This document shows positions 35,445 to 47,316 of a DNA stretch of 64,000 bases, in pieces; the first letter of the stretch is position 1, and each line of letters opens with the position of its first letter. Both the position numbers and the translations under genes were made by a program. A model generated the notes under the pieces. The model searched no databases. It was not told the DNA's origin and saw only the letters and a program-made list of their open reading frames with translations. This stretch comes from Diphasiastrum complanatum (lineage: Eukaryota; Streptophyta; Lycopodiopsida; Lycopodiales; Lycopodiaceae). The stretch covers positions 8,145,730 through 8,209,729 of the forward strand of contig CM055107.1 in the NCBI GenBank assembly GCA_029204225.1. The letters run 5' to 3'.

Positions 35445-36027
35445 CTCCCTCTTCAACTAGTTTTAGCATAGACTTTGATAATACTCCAAGTGAAGTCCTA
35501 TGCTTTATGAACAAGTCTTTTCCCAATGCTTTGGTGAAGATATCAGCTACACATTCCCTTGAAGACACACGTTGAAGCTCCACCTCCTTTGCAATGACTC
35601 GCTCCCTCACAAAATGATATTGTATCTCAATATGCTTGCTCCTAGCATGAAAGATAGGATTGGATGCCATTCTTTGGGCTGATTGATTGTCACAAAAGAT
35701 GATTGGGCTCTCTGAAAAATCCAGCTTGTGAATATCCTTGATCATCCTCTTGATCCATACCATCTCCTTTGTGCAATGTGTAAGAGCTTTGTACTCGGCC
35801 TCACTAGATGACAATGAGATAGTGGCTTGTTTCTTTGATATCCATGATATAGCTCCATCACCTATGAGAATACAATAAGAACTAATGGATTTCCTATCCA
35901 TTACATCTCCAGCATAGTCCGAATCTGAAAATCCAAAAAGATTAGGTGATGATCCCTCATACAATATGCCAAAATCTCGAGTTCCAATGATGTACCTCAA
36001 AAAATCACTTTCCTAGCTTCCAATGCT
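35440..36027 (-). pseudogene. RNase H remnant of element D
   Basis: About 190 codons open to the final EEGV and TGA at the LTR edge. Copia RNase H motifs are preserved: D in SDSDYAGD, E in SSSEAEYKAL, D in CDNQSAQ, then SKHIEIQYHFVRE. It lacks an own start, and the upstream junction (36010-36027, CATTGGAAGCTAGGAAAG) is where homology to A/B resumes after the replaced segment, followed by a small insertion that shifts the frame. Confidence 0.85.
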
Positions 36028-37085
36028 CCTAGCATAGTTTTTGCCAATAGAACTCTGATCCATCATAAGAATGATCTTCTTCCTAAGAATAGATCTCCTT
36101 TCAATGATTATGTAATGCTCAAAATAGAAACAACCATAATTGACATAGAGAATAGTGTCCACTTGGGATGCTTCACTATTTCTTACATCAATTACATGTA
36201 AAAATGTGACTAGAACATGAAGAATCAAATAGAATGTAAATGAAATGATTCCACCATGCTTCCAGCTCTGAACTCTCTGGAAAAATACAGCAAACAAACA
36301 ATAAATGTGAGTGATCAACTTTTGCTTGCATGTCTCCTCCTCCTTTGTCCTTTTTTGCCTTGTATCCACCATGATACTCCATGAATGAGCCTCCATCTTC
36401 ATCTTGCCACAAGAAACCATCAAACCTTGGAAATCCATGAGTAGGTGAGTACATAAATGATGCAAATCCAGCACCACATGACTCCATAAACCAAGTAGTT
36501 TGCACTAGTCCATCTTCAAGATCTACTTGACACAAGAAAATGACCATGAATTCACCAAAACTTGACAATCTCCACCAAGTAGCTCAACACTTGAGAACTT
36601 AGCCATGGATGAGTGACATAATGAACCTCCAATAGCTTCATTTCCATCAGCAAAATCAGCCAAGAATGCTAGGACAAATCCAACATCAAAACAATGCTCA
36701 CCAATGTAGCTAGTTTTACCATATCTTGACAATTTGCACACATCCACATGAAATTGCTCAAACATGAGATAGAACAAGTAAAATAAACTTGAACAACACT
36801 TCCTTGCTGCTCCTTTGACCTTACTTGAGTCTTTAATATGCTGCAAAAATATATCCATAACACCTTTGCCAATTACCTCTCCTTTGATGTTCTTGACTAG
36901 CTCCAAATTGCCAACTTCCCTTTTGACTAGTTGAAGCGCTTTGAGATCAACTTCTTGATCTTCAACTTGATCATCAAAGTCATTGAACAAACCTTGTTTT
37001 CCAGATCTATTACTTGATTTTACAGTAATATAACATCCATCCACTTGCATAGCTCCATGTACACAAGAAGATCTTCCAAAAGATG
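36028..37085 (-). other. Foreign module in place of reverse transcriptase in D
   Basis: Homology to gag-pol of A/B ends after the segment encoding MDLEYQSLMKSG (near 37090) and resumes at 36027. In between there is no reverse transcriptase motif. The part at about 36030-36800 is shared with element G (8620-9383). The upstream part reads on in the integrase frame for about 190 codons with a Glu/Lys-rich composition and then CKLSRYG and ADGNEAIGGS words. The inner half has stops in every frame. Origin unknown; a captured host sequence or another element are both possible. Confidence 0.75.
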
Positions 37086-38484
37086 TTCCACTCTTCATAA
37101 GAGATTGATACTCAAGATCCATTACTTGGATCCACTCCTCTTCCTTCCTTGCTTGATCTACACTTGTAGGCTCATCCAGAGAGGTTAGAAAAGCAACATA
37201 ATTTCCAGAAACTACTTGCTTACCCTTTTGATCATATGTGAGCCTTGAAGGTACTTGTCTTTCTCTTGATGTTCTCCTTGGCTTTTGACTTGATGAAGGT
37301 CCATCATCACCACCATCCAAAGTAGGATCCTTCTCATCAACATCAAGAATGTTAGAGCCATCTACTTTACCATCAATCATGCTTGAAGGCACCTTTGGAA
37401 TTTTTCCCTCATAAAAAATGACATCTCTACCAACAATCACTTTGTTAGTAGAAGGAATGTAAACCTTGTAGGCTTTACTCACCTCACTATATCCAACAAA
37501 AATACCTCTTCTTGAAGATGGATCCTCCTTGGTCCTATCATCAAGAGTAATGTTGACATAGCATGTGCATCCAAAGGTTCTTATAAAGTTGACACTCGGC
37601 CTCCTCTTGAATAGCATCTCAAAAGGTTTCCTTCCATCCAAAATAGCACTCGGCCACCTATTGCACAAGAAATTGGCACACAACAAAGCTTGATCCCAAA
37701 ATGGTTTGTCAAGATTAGCACTTAACCTCATAGCTTTAGCACTTTCACATAAAGTCCTATTCTTTCTTTCAGCCACTCCATTTTGTTGTGGAGTCCTTGA
37801 TGTTGTATACTCCCTCTTGATCCCATGCTCATCACAAAAGGCCTTGAACTTGTTAGATATGTACTCACCACCATTGTCACCTCTCAAGCACTTGATCTTT
37901 GTGGAGAATTGGTTCTCCCTTGCATTCTTGAACTTGACAAAGACATCATACACTTCATCCTTGCTCTTTAGTAGATAGATCCAACAAAATCTACTAAAAT
38001 CATCAATGAATGTTACATACATCTTAGCTCCACTATTGCTAATTGTTGTAAATCCATGAATATGTACAAGTTGAAAAGGCTTTGTAGATCTAGAAATAGA
38101 TCTATTATAAGGTAGTCTATGTGACTTAGACAAAGCACAAGACTCACAAACATGCTTGTCATTACTTAAAAAACTTGGAAGACCAATCACAACCTTCTTC
38201 CTTGCCATTACCTCCAATGACGTGAAGTTGAGGTGTCCCATCCTTTTGTGCCAAACCTCTTGAATAGAAATTTGCTCCCTTGCAACACATCCAACTTGGT
38301 TAGCAATAACACAAGCATCAAGTTTGAACAACTTCCCTTGCCTTTTACCTTTTCCAATCAAGACATCCTTCCTTTTGATCAAACAAGCATCTCCATCAAA
38401 CTCCACCTTGAGGCCCTTACTTAGCATTTGACTCACACTAAGCAAATTCTTGGTAATAGATGAAATAAACAAGACATCCTCCAA
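37086..38484 (-). pseudogene. Integrase region of element D
   Basis: Continuous frame from the GAG-pre-integrase segment (SSITKNLLSVSQM) through HKRMGHLNF and CESCALSKSH, the integrase core with FIDDFSR, LRGDNGGEY and GVAERKNRTL, and the C-terminal DDRTKEDPSSRRGIFVGYS stretch. A local change replaces the first catalytic Asp region (VHIHGF where A/B have VHSDIHSS), so one of the three catalytic acids appears lost. The frame runs on into the foreign module. The upstream gag-protease part is in another phase. Confidence 0.85.
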
Positions 38485-39014
38485 ATGAACACTCCTATTT
38501 GTAGAGAGAGAAATAGGAATTGTGCCAATCCCTTTGATTGCACACTACCATCATTGGCCGTGTAGATGACCCTCTGGTCATCTCCATATGCCAACAAAGA
38601 AGTGAATTACTCTTTGTGAAAGGTCATGTGTGAACTTGCTCCACTATCAATCCACCAAGGATCTAGATCTCCATCATTAGCAAGCATACATGAAGACATC
38701 ACAAAAGCATCATCATTTGCATCTTGCACATCCAATCCATCCTCATCAAGAGTAAGATTACCTTGCTTGTCTCCTTGATCTCTCTTCTTCTTGTAGCACT
38801 CACTTGCAAAGTGTCCTTTGATGCCACAATAGAAGCACTTGAGCTTTGATCTATCCTTCTTTTTGCCACTTGAAGAAGCATCCACTTGATCTTGCCCTTT
38901 AGACCACTTGCTTTTGGTTTTGCCCTTGAATTTGCCCTTTGTGAACATAGCATCCTCTTGAAGTGTCGATGTAGATCCACCTCTTGCTTCAAGCCTATAT
39001 TCCTCATTGATCAA
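38485..39014 (-). pseudogene. Zinc knuckle and protease remnant of element D
   Basis: The frame encodes CFYCGIKGHFASECYK (CCHC knuckle) and the protease start WWIDSGASSHMT. It is broken on both sides: a deletion or shift near 39011 separates it from Gag, and a stop at 38607 plus a shift near 38490-38560 separates it from integrase. Confidence 0.85.
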
Positions 39015-39553
39015 GGAAGATCCATCAAACTTGGCAAAGTCTTTTGAATAGCAATACTTTGAACAATGCTAGCATGAGCATCCAACAAGCCATTAAGAAT
39101 CACTTGAATAAGATCTCCTTCCTTAATGCTTTCATCTATGCAAGCTAACTCATCATTCAATGCTTTCATTCTCAAAACAAAAGTACTTGGACTTTCTTCA
39201 TTCTTTTGCAAACAAGAAAAGATTTGCCTTCTTAGAGTCAACACTCTAGAAGTAGACTTGGATTCATAAAGCTTCTTCAATGAATTCCAAGCTTCCAAAG
39301 ATGATGTGCACTTACCAACTTCCTTGAGAAGTTCATTGGTAACATTCATCTTTATCATGTGTAGAGCCTTCTTGGCCCTCTTGTCATACCTCAATTGATC
39401 TTGTTGTGTTGCTGGTCTCTCCTCCAAACCTACAACAATATCCAAAACATCATTCATCTCAAGAAGTGACTCCATCCTCACTTTCCATAATGAATAGTTA
39501 CTTGAGGTAAGCCTATCATTGGCTTCCAACATGACTCCAATTGAGGTTGCCAT
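39011..39553 (-). pseudogene. Gag N-terminal part of element D
   Basis: 180 codons from ATG at 39553, with the copia Gag landmarks SNYSLWKVRMESLLE, KMNVTNELLKEVGKC and SRVLTLRRQIF in the same order as A/B. It ends early by a shift near 39011 relative to the following zinc-knuckle piece. Confidence 0.88.
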
Positions 39554-40141
39554 GTAGCAATGACCTGATCTGCTCTTTCAACCTGTTTCAATGCACAAAG
39601 CACTCCTTTGAACAACAACAAATGCTTTCAAAAGAAATCACCAAGATCTGAAACTATCTCACAAATTCTCTTCTAGCACTTATCCAAGCAAATCTACACA
39701 TAGAATCATGGAATCTTGATCAACCTATGATCTATCCTCAATCTAATGACTTTTGCCACTTCCTAAGATTGAAACACACTCAAATGAAGTCCAGCAACCT
39801 CACTATCTAGATATCCAATCAAAATTAGGGTTTTGACAAAATCACAAAAAATTGACTATTCCAAATCTACATGCAAATGCTGAAAATTTGATATGCAATC
39901 TATAAGCCACCACTTAGGCTGAACCAATGATCCAAAAATCGGCCAAATCCAGCATGTGAATTCAAAAAAAGGAATTGAACAAGTATATTGACCTATTTAG
40001 TGTTTTGATCTACAAAAGATCCAATCTACAAAAGCAAAAAATCCGATTTTGGTGTAGAATCCTCTCTAGCATGCTCTAGACTTGATATCTTCACCAAATC
40101 ATTGATAGATGTGATTTCCTCCTTCATAACCTGAAACACAA
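39554..40141 (-). other. Leader of element D
   Basis: About 590 bp between Gag and the primer site, half as long as the leader of A/B. It includes no recognisable ORF. Confidence 0.7.
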
Positions 40142-40153
40142 GCTCTGATACCA
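40142..40153 (-). other. Primer-binding site of element D
   Basis: GCTCTGATACCA on the plus strand (TGGTATCAGAGC on the coding strand), immediately next to the 5' LTR. Confidence 0.93.
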
Positions 40154-40803
40154 TGTGAAAGATTTCAGATCCTTAAGATTCAATCTACTTGAATGATCTT
40201 TGGTTAGAAAGAGCAATACACTACCAATTTCACCAATGTAGAAAAATCAGCATCTACACACAATTTGAGATGCAAACACTAATAGAACTTGATCAAACTT
40301 GAATGAAATGATTATGTACTGTTGCTGTCCATACAAAACCAGCAAGCTACTGTATTTCACACGTGTGGATCCAAAAATAACAAATATAGATCATTCTACA
40401 CATAGAATTGCAAGCAATCACCAAGATAGTGCACCAATGGATAGTAGAACCCAAGAGAACCATGTATAAGCATGAAATGAGATAGAGAAGAGAGAAGATG
40501 ACTCTCTCCATGAGTTACATCCTTTTATAGCAGGTCCAAACCCTATTTGGCCACTTGGCTTTCCCACCAAAATGCTAACCCTACCAATTTTGGGTCTAGA
40601 TTCAATGTACCCAACTTATTCAAATTGAATCTACTCAAACTCGCATTCTATCTTTCCCACACTTTCAAAAAGTGTTTATTCAAATGAAATTTAGACTAAT
40701 GAACTTTGAAAAGTCAACCTCTAAGTCTAAAACAAGTTTTGGCCTCAATATGCCAAATATGGAAATATTGCAAAATGTGATGAAACTAGTTGAATCTTTC
40801 ACA
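40154..40803 (-). repeat. 5' LTR of element D
   Basis: A 650-bp LTR. On the minus strand it starts TGTGAAAGATTCAACTAG and contains the TATA word CTATAAAAGG (40521-40530 on the plus strand as CCTTTTATAG) and CACGTG at 40360-40365. Confidence 0.95.
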
Positions 40804-40808
40804 TTTAG
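40804..40808. repeat. Target-site duplication of element D, right
   Basis: TTTAG, identical to 34790-34794. The C LTR continues directly after it (CACATAAATTGA). Confidence 0.93.
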
Positions 40809-41524
40809 CACATAAATTGAATCTATATTGAATATAAAGATCTAGTTCTAGAATTTATCACCAAAGCACAATCTAGCATGCTAATGATTAAATAATGATT
40901 GCATTCAAAATCAAAAGAGAAGAAGTACAAGAATTTAATACATTAGCATAATCCTCTACTCAAGTTAGAGAGAGAAAGAGAGAGAAAAATTCAAGCAAAC
41001 AATAGTATAGATCCAAATTGACATGGAATAGCTTCAAAGCTTGGTTCTTCATAAAAAATCATGAGAGAGCTTACACATATTTATGGAGACTGGAGTAGCT
41101 CGAGATAGAACCATCTCCTTCCTACTTTCTTCCACATCTAAAAGTGAAAACTAGAAAACTAGTGACATTTGTGACTTTACATGCATGCATTTCTACCTAC
41201 TTTTACCAAGTGTCAAATTCTAAACTAGAATTGTACAAATCACCATGCATATGTCCAATTCACTTTGTGCATGCCTTGCATGTCACTATGGAACACTGAC
41301 AACCATTTCATGTGATGTGCCATGAGGTTCTACAAGCCCATAATTGGCATTTCTATGTCTACATTCTATATGCATGTTGTATATGACCAACTAGACATAA
41401 GAGACCATGTAGCTCAAGTTTCTTCTAGGCCAAATTTGGCATTTGCAACATGAAACATTACATACATAGATAGTTTTTTTTTCTAAATCCTAAAGTCAAG
41501 ATAGACGATTTTTCATTTTCAACA
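40809..41524 (-). repeat. 3' LTR of element C, inner fragment
   Basis: About 716 bp homologous to the E LTR (61020-61730). In element orientation it starts TGTTGAAAATG. With the outer fragment it makes about 793 bp, against 790 bp for E. Confidence 0.85.
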
Positions 41525-42102
41525 CTCCTCATAAAAATTAATCTATGCTGACTTGAACATGGATCTTGGAATTAATCCAAGATTGGCTCTTTGCTTGATG
41601 ATGGAATGTTTGCGCAAAGGTTTGGTGAGCAAATTTGCAATACAAGATGATGTGCTTCAAGTAGATTTCCCCTCCACTGAGCTTCTCTCTCGTGAAGTGA
41701 TGTGCAACTTCGATGTGTTTGCTCCTTGCATGAAATATTGGGTTGTTGGCAAGGGCAAGCTTGTGCTGAAATATTGTCACACATGATCAATGGTAGATCA
41801 TCTTCTTTGATAGTCTTTAGCTCCAAAAGCAACCTCTTGATCCAAAGCACTTCTTTTGTTGTAGTAGTAAGTGCCTTATATTCAGCTTCACAAGATGAGA
41901 GTGATATAGTATCTTGCTTTTTGGAAGGCGAAGATATTAAGTTTCCTCCAAGATATATGACATATGCACTTGTAAGTTTCTGATCTACTTTGTCACTAGC
42001 AAAATCCGAGTCAAAATAGCCAACAATAGAAAGTTCTTCACTTTTGTATAACAAACCATAATCATAGGTTGAAGATATGTACCTAAGTACCCTTTTGGCC
42101 AT
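41525..42102 (-). pseudogene. RNase H remnant of element C
   Basis: Copia RNase H motifs YFDSDFASD, SSCEAEYKAL and CDNISAQ, then after a shift ANNPIFHARSKHIEVAHHF. The last 60 codons are degenerate. The end is the purine-rich ATGAGGAG before the LTR. Confidence 0.85.
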
Positions 42103-42712
42103 TTTCTAATGATGAATAATAGGATTTTGCATAGCTTGGCTCAAATTATGAACATAAAACTTCCATCAGGCCTAGTTATGGTAAGCCAAATTAAGAAGCC
42201 TATAAGACTCCTAGAAAGAGTGATGTCCTCGAAGGATCATTCATCACCTTTATTAGGGTTTTCACAATTTGCTCCATAGGAGTATCAATACTCTTACAAT
42301 CTAGCATATTAAACTTTTTTAACATTGAAAGCGCATATTTGGATTGACAAACAAAAGCTTTCTCTTTATGGAAGTCAATCTCTAATCCTAAGATGTAATG
42401 AATTTTTCCAAGATCTTGCATCTTAAATTATCTTCCATCATGGTTACTAAGATTGAATCCTAGTAAAATAAGAAAAGTGCTAAGTTGAGAATACCACAAT
42501 CTTGGTGTTTGCTTTAGTCCATAGAGACTTTTGAAGAGCAAGCAAACTTTGGTATTGTCTTGGATAAACCCAAGAGGTTGTTCCATATACATCTCTTCTT
42601 CTAGTATCCATTTAAGAAAACATTTGAGACATCTAGTTGAAAAACTTGCCATTTGAAAAAACAAGCAATAGAAATGATGACTTTTATTGATTGCAAAAGG
42701 AGCAAAAGTCTC
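42103..42712 (-). pseudogene. Reverse transcriptase C-terminal remnant of element C
   Basis: Pieces in different phases carry EEEMYMEQPLGF, LFKSLYGLKQTPRLWYSQL and QDLGKIHYILGLEI. The YVDD catalytic segment expected between the last two is missing (deletion near 42421-42430), so the enzyme could not function. The 5' border is the B insertion at 42712, in the codons for E-T-F-A-P. Confidence 0.85.
42708..42712. repeat. Target-site duplication of element B, left
   Basis: GTCTC, repeated at 49144-49148. Confidence 0.95.
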
Positions 42713-43367
42713 TGTGAAAAATACAGATCCTAAGTGGATCTAAACTCCAAGATCATTGGCTTGAATGCTTGCACTCCAAACTACATAAGCTAGGAATTGG
42801 CAACACATTCTATGCTACCTAGAATGCAAAGAACTTGATCAAAAAGCATTTATCACAAATGGAAACTTCCATAAACATCAAGTGCGGCCCAAAATAGCAT
42901 TATACAGTCCATAATACATCAGCCTATCACTTTTGGAAAGCACCTAAGATCATACACAATAGCTTGAAGACAATACACACAACAATGCTCTCAATGGAGG
43001 AAGAAACAATGACAATGATCTATTGATCTCAATGAAGCATACAAAAGGTTTCTCCAACCTGTTCTCCACGACTTCCCTACTATTTATGGATGAGGAAGAT
43101 GACTCTCTCTCCTCTCTCTAGAAGGTACTTGACCCTAGATATTCCCTATATAGGAAAAATAGCTAAAAATGGCTTATATGACCAAAATACATCAAAATGG
43201 TCTCATTTTGAAGGGTATGAAGTTTGACACTTCATCATACTGAAAAAATATAGTAAATAAAAACATTGTGGCCTGGTTCACACGTGTGAAACTCCAGAAC
43301 CAAAACTATTTACAATTTTAGCCAATTTAGGCCTCAAACTAGCTAGGAAATGTTGACAATTTTCACA
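42713..43367 (-). repeat. 3' LTR of element B
   Basis: A 655-bp LTR, TG...CA. It differs from the 5' LTR at, for example, ATTTATCAC versus ATTTTTCAC and ATATAGTAA versus ATACAGTAA. CACGTG is at 43281-43286. Confidence 0.97.
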
Positions 43368-46300
43368 CTCCCTCTTCAACATTGGATGCTAGTTTCAACA
43401 TAGTCTTTGAGCACATTCCAAGATTAGATCTATGCATTAAATATAGGTCCTTTCCCAATGGTTTGGTGAAGATATCAGCCACACACTCCTTTGAAGAGAC
43501 ATGTTGAAGCTCCACCTCTTTGGCAATGACTTGATCTCTCACAAAATGGTGAGCAATCTCAATGTGCTTGCTCCTTGCATGAAAAACAGGATTGCTTGCC
43601 AAGCTTTGGGCTGAAAGGTTATCACAAAGTATGATTGGAGTCTTCTCTGGTTCCAACAAGTGAAGATCCAATAACATCCTCTTGATCCAAAGAATCTCCT
43701 TGGTGCATGTTGTTAATGCCTTGTACTCGGCTTCGGTGGAAGATAGAGAGATAGTTGGTTGCTTCTTTGATAGCCATGAGACCACTCCATCTCCAAGATA
43801 GATTGCAAAGGCACTTGTTGACTTCCTATCCATTTGATCACCTGCAAAATTTGAATCTGAAAATCCACAAAGGTTAGGTGTAGTACCTCCATACAAGATG
43901 CCAAAATCTCTAGATCCCGAGATGTATCTAAGTACTCTCTTTCCTAGCTTCCAATGAGCCTCACTAGGATCTTGCATAAATTGACTTAGTTTACCAACCA
44001 CAAAGCTTAGATCAGGTCTTGTGATGGTTAACCATATAAGAGATCCTATTAGCTTTCTATAGAGAGTAATGTCCTTGAAGGATCTTTCATTACTTCTTGT
44101 AGTTAGCTTTACATTTGATTCCATAGGAGTAGAAACAACTTTACAATCTTCCATATGAAACCTTTTTAGAATAGAGTTAACATACTTTTCTTGACATATG
44201 AATGTAGATTTAGAAGTTCTAATAATCTCTATTCCTAAGATATAATGAAGTTTACCAAGATCTTGAATTTCCAACTCTCTTTTGAGTGCCATCTTGATTT
44301 CATCTATATCTAGATTGTTACCACCACTTAAGATAATGTCATCAACATAGATCAAAAGTAAAGTGATATCATTTTCATTCAATCTAAAGTAGAGAGAATG
44401 ATCATACTCACTCATAACAAAGTTTTGAGAAAGTAAGAAGGAATTGAGCTTAGCATACCAACTCCTTGGTGCTTGCTTTAGCCCATACAAACTCTTTTGG
44501 AGATAGCACACATGATTAGGCTCATCATGTGAAACATAGCCCTCGGGTTGCTCCATGTAAATATCTTCTTCAAGATCACCATTCAAGAAGGCATTAGTAA
44601 CATCCATTTGCCACATATCCCAATCATAAAGAGTTGCAAGAGAGATTAGGATTCGAATAGTTACCATCTTTGCCACGGGTGCAAAGGTCTCATCATAGTC
44701 AATACCATATTCTTGAGCATACCCCTTTGCCACCAACCTTGCCTTGTACTTGTTGATTGATCCATCTTGATTTGTCTTGATCTTGAAGATCCACTTACAA
44801 CCAATTGCCTTCTTGTCCTTTGGAAGCTTTACCAACCTCCATGTGTTGCTTTTGATGAGTGCTTGATGCTCATGATCCATGGCTTGGATCCATTCCTTCT
44901 TTTGAATTGCTTCACCTACACAAGTTGGTTCATCAAAAGAGGTAAGAAAAGCAAAGTTAGAGTTGTCCACCACTTGCTTTCCTTTTTCATCATAGGTTAG
45001 CCTTGATGGCTTAGCCCTTTGCCTTTGAGTCTTCCTTGAAGTTTGCTTTGGAGTGGCATCTCCATCTTCATCCAAGACATCTTGCACATCATGATGATTA
45101 GTAGGCACATCAACATCAACATCAACAACATTGGAAACATTCTCTTCATGAAAGATGACATCCCTACTTATGACAACTTTCTTTGTAGAAGGAATGTACA
45201 CTTTGTAAGCCTTGCTTACTTCACTATAGCCAACAAACACACCCTTCTTTGATGAAGGATCTTCTTTAGTTCTATCATCAAGTGTGATATTGACAAAACA
45301 TGTACATCCAAAGATCCTACAATGCTTGACACTCGGCCTTCTACCATAAAGAACCTCATGAGGAGTTTTACCATCCAAGGAAGCACTTGTCCATCTATTA
45401 CATAGATAGTTAGCACATGCTAAAGCTTCCCCCCAAAAAGACTTAGCAAGATTAGCATGTAGTCTCATTGCCTTGGCACATTCACAAAGGGTTCTATTCT
45501 TCCTCTCGGCCACTCCATTCTGTTGTGGAGTCCTAGGACTAGACATCTCCCTCTTAATCCCATGTGCTATACAAAAGTCTTTGAACCTATTTGAGGTGTA
45601 TTCCCCTCCATTATCAGATCTTAAGCATTTGATCTTTGTATTGAATTGGTTTTCCATTTCATTCTTGAACTTGACAAATGCAGCAAACACTTCATCCTTA
45701 CTTTTAAGAAGATAGATCCAAGTATACCTACTAAAGTCATCAATGAAAGTTGCATACATCTTTGCCCCACCATTGCTAGTTGTACTAGAAGAATGAATAT
45801 CAGAATGCACAAGTTGAAAAGCTTCTTTAGATCTAGAAGTAGATCTAGAATAAGCAAGTCTATGAGATTTGGACAAGGCACAATATTCACAAACACTATT
45901 GTTTGCAACAAGACTTTTAGGGAGACCAAGAACAAGCTCTTTCTTTGCCATTACCTCCAAAGATTTGAAGTTGGGATGGCCCAACCTCTTGTGCCAAACT
46001 TCTTGGTTTGTCAATTGCTCCCTAGCCATACATCCTTCATGATTAGAGATCACACATGCATCAAGCTTGAAAAGTTTACCATGCCTCCTACCTTGAGCAA
46101 TCAAGGATCCACATTTACTTATCAAACATGCATCTCCAATGAACTCCACATCAAGTCCTTTGTCAATCATTTGACTTACACTAAGCAAATTCTTAGTGAT
46201 TGAAGGAATGTACAAAACATTTTCAAGATTTGCTTTCCTATTTGTTGAAAGGGAAATAGGAATAGTGCCTATGCCTTTGATGTCACATTGACCATCATTT

Positions 46301-47316
46301 GCAGTGTAGATGATGTTACCTTCTCCCTCATAAGACAATAAGGATGTAAAGTATTCCTTATGTCTTGTCATGTGAGATGAGGCTCCACTATCAATCCACC
46401 AAGGATCATTATCATCTATGTTGGCTAACAAACTTGAAGTCATAACAAGTGATTCACATGTGTTATGTTCTTCCTCATCTATTGTAAGATTTCCTTGCCT
46501 CTCTCCTTGCTCTCTTTTCTTCTTATAACATTCATTTGCAAAATGACCTTTTATCCCACAATAAAAGCACTTGAACTTTGACTTATTGTTCTTAGTAGAA
46601 GAGGAAGAGGAAGAGTGATCATCATGATCAAAGTTACCACCTTTGGACCATTTCCCTTTGCCTTTACCTTTGCCCTTGAATTTGCCTTTTGTGAAGAAAG
46701 CCTCTTCACCTCCACCTTGCAAGGATGCACCATCAAGCTTTGATTGCAACCTATGTTCTTCAGCCAATAAGATTTCTTGCAAGTCAACCACACTTGGCAA
46801 GACTCTTTGAATGGCAAAACTTTGCACAAGGTTAGCATGTTCATTTAGCAAACCATTCAACATAACTTGGACTATTTCACCATCTTTTATGTTCTCATCA
46901 ATGCATGCTAAATCATCACTTAGGGACTTAACTCTCAAGATAAATGCATGAGCACTTTCACCCTCTCTTTGCCTACTAGAAAATATTTGTCTCCTTAGGG
47001 TCAATACCCTAGATGTGGACTTTGATTCAAAGAGCTTATTTAAGGCATTCCATGCCTCACTTGCACTTTGACACTTTCCAACTTCCTTGAGAAGTTCATT
47101 TGTAACATTCATTTTAATGATATGAAGAGCCCTTTTGGCCTTCTTATCAAACCTTTGTTGCTCTTGAAGTGTGAGAGGTCTCTCTTCAAATTCTGCAACT
47201 ATGTCCATGAGTTCATTCAACTCAAGTAAGGACTCCATCCTCACTTTCCAAGTAGAGTAGTTTGATGAACTCAACCTTTCACTAGACTCTAGCATGATCC
47301 CACCATTGGAAGCCAT
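43363..47316 (-). CDS. Gag-Pol polyprotein of element B, 1317 codons
   Basis: One frame carries all copia domains: Gag (about 1-195), CCHC zinc knuckle from Cys250, aspartic protease (Asp309 in D-S-G-A-S), the GAG-pre-integrase and HHCC zinc region (about 420-480), integrase (Asp506, Asp568, Glu604), reverse transcriptase (about 820-1060; Asp905, Y-V-D-D 990-993) and RNase H (Asp1154, Glu1195, Asp1232). There is no frameshift between gag and pol, as in most plant copia elements, where the single product is cut by the protease. The stop TGA overlaps the LTR. It differs from the A product by about five residues plus the A amber codon at 441 (Trp in B). The protein would act in cytoplasmic particles and then in nuclear integration. 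Confidence 0.95.
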   Translation of the reverse strand: MASNGGIMLESSERLSSSNYSTWKVRMESLLELNELMDIVAEFEERPLTLQEQQRFDKKAKRALHIIKMNVTNELLKEVGKCQSASEAWNALNKLFESKSTSRVLTLRRQIFSSRQREGESAHAFILRVKSLSDDLACIDENIKDGEIVQVMLNGLLNEHANLVQSFAIQRVLPSVVDLQEILLAEEHRLQSKLDGASLQGGGEEAFFTKGKFKGKGKGKGKWSKGGNFDHDDHSSSSSSTKNNKSKFKCFYCGIKGHFANECYKKKREQGERQGNLTIDEEEHNTCESLVMTSSLLANIDDNDPWWIDSGASSHMTRHKEYFTSLLSYEGEGNIIYTANDGQCDIKGIGTIPISLSTNRKANLENVLYIPSITKNLLSVSQMIDKGLDVEFIGDACLISKCGSLIAQGRRHGKLFKLDACVISNHEGCMAREQLTNQEVWHKRLGHPNFKSLEVMAKKELVLGLPKSLVANNSVCEYCALSKSHRLAYSRSTSRSKEAFQLVHSDIHSSSTTSNGGAKMYATFIDDFSRYTWIYLLKSKDEVFAAFVKFKNEMENQFNTKIKCLRSDNGGEYTSNRFKDFCIAHGIKREMSSPRTPQQNGVAERKNRTLCECAKAMRLHANLAKSFWGEALACANYLCNRWTSASLDGKTPHEVLYGRRPSVKHCRIFGCTCFVNITLDDRTKEDPSSKKGVFVGYSEVSKAYKVYIPSTKKVVISRDVIFHEENVSNVVDVDVDVPTNHHDVQDVLDEDGDATPKQTSRKTQRQRAKPSRLTYDEKGKQVVDNSNFAFLTSFDEPTCVGEAIQKKEWIQAMDHEHQALIKSNTWRLVKLPKDKKAIGCKWIFKIKTNQDGSINKYKARLVAKGYAQEYGIDYDETFAPVAKMVTIRILISLATLYDWDMWQMDVTNAFLNGDLEEDIYMEQPEGYVSHDEPNHVCYLQKSLYGLKQAPRSWYAKLNSFLLSQNFVMSEYDHSLYFRLNENDITLLLIYVDDIILSGGNNLDIDEIKMALKRELEIQDLGKLHYILGIEIIRTSKSTFICQEKYVNSILKRFHMEDCKVVSTPMESNVKLTTRSNERSFKDITLYRKLIGSLIWLTITRPDLSFVVGKLSQFMQDPSEAHWKLGKRVLRYISGSRDFGILYGGTTPNLCGFSDSNFAGDQMDRKSTSAFAIYLGDGVVSWLSKKQPTISLSSTEAEYKALTTCTKEILWIKRMLLDLHLLEPEKTPIILCDNLSAQSLASNPVFHARSKHIEIAHHFVRDQVIAKEVELQHVSSKECVADIFTKPLGKDLYLMHRSNLGMCSKTMLKLASNVEEGV

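Larger units (their letters stand above)
34795..40803 (-). mobile_element. Element D: copia element lacking reverse transcriptase
   Basis: A 6009-bp element with 650-bp LTRs, a tRNA-iMet primer site and TTTAG target duplications, inserted in the LTR of C. It keeps decayed gag, protease, integrase and RNase H, but the whole catalytic reverse transcriptase region (about 900 bp in A/B) is replaced by about 1060 bp of unrelated sequence shared with element G. About ten LTR differences are visible over 650 bp, so it is older than A and B. It must have been mobilised in trans if the replacement predates insertion. Confidence 0.93.
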
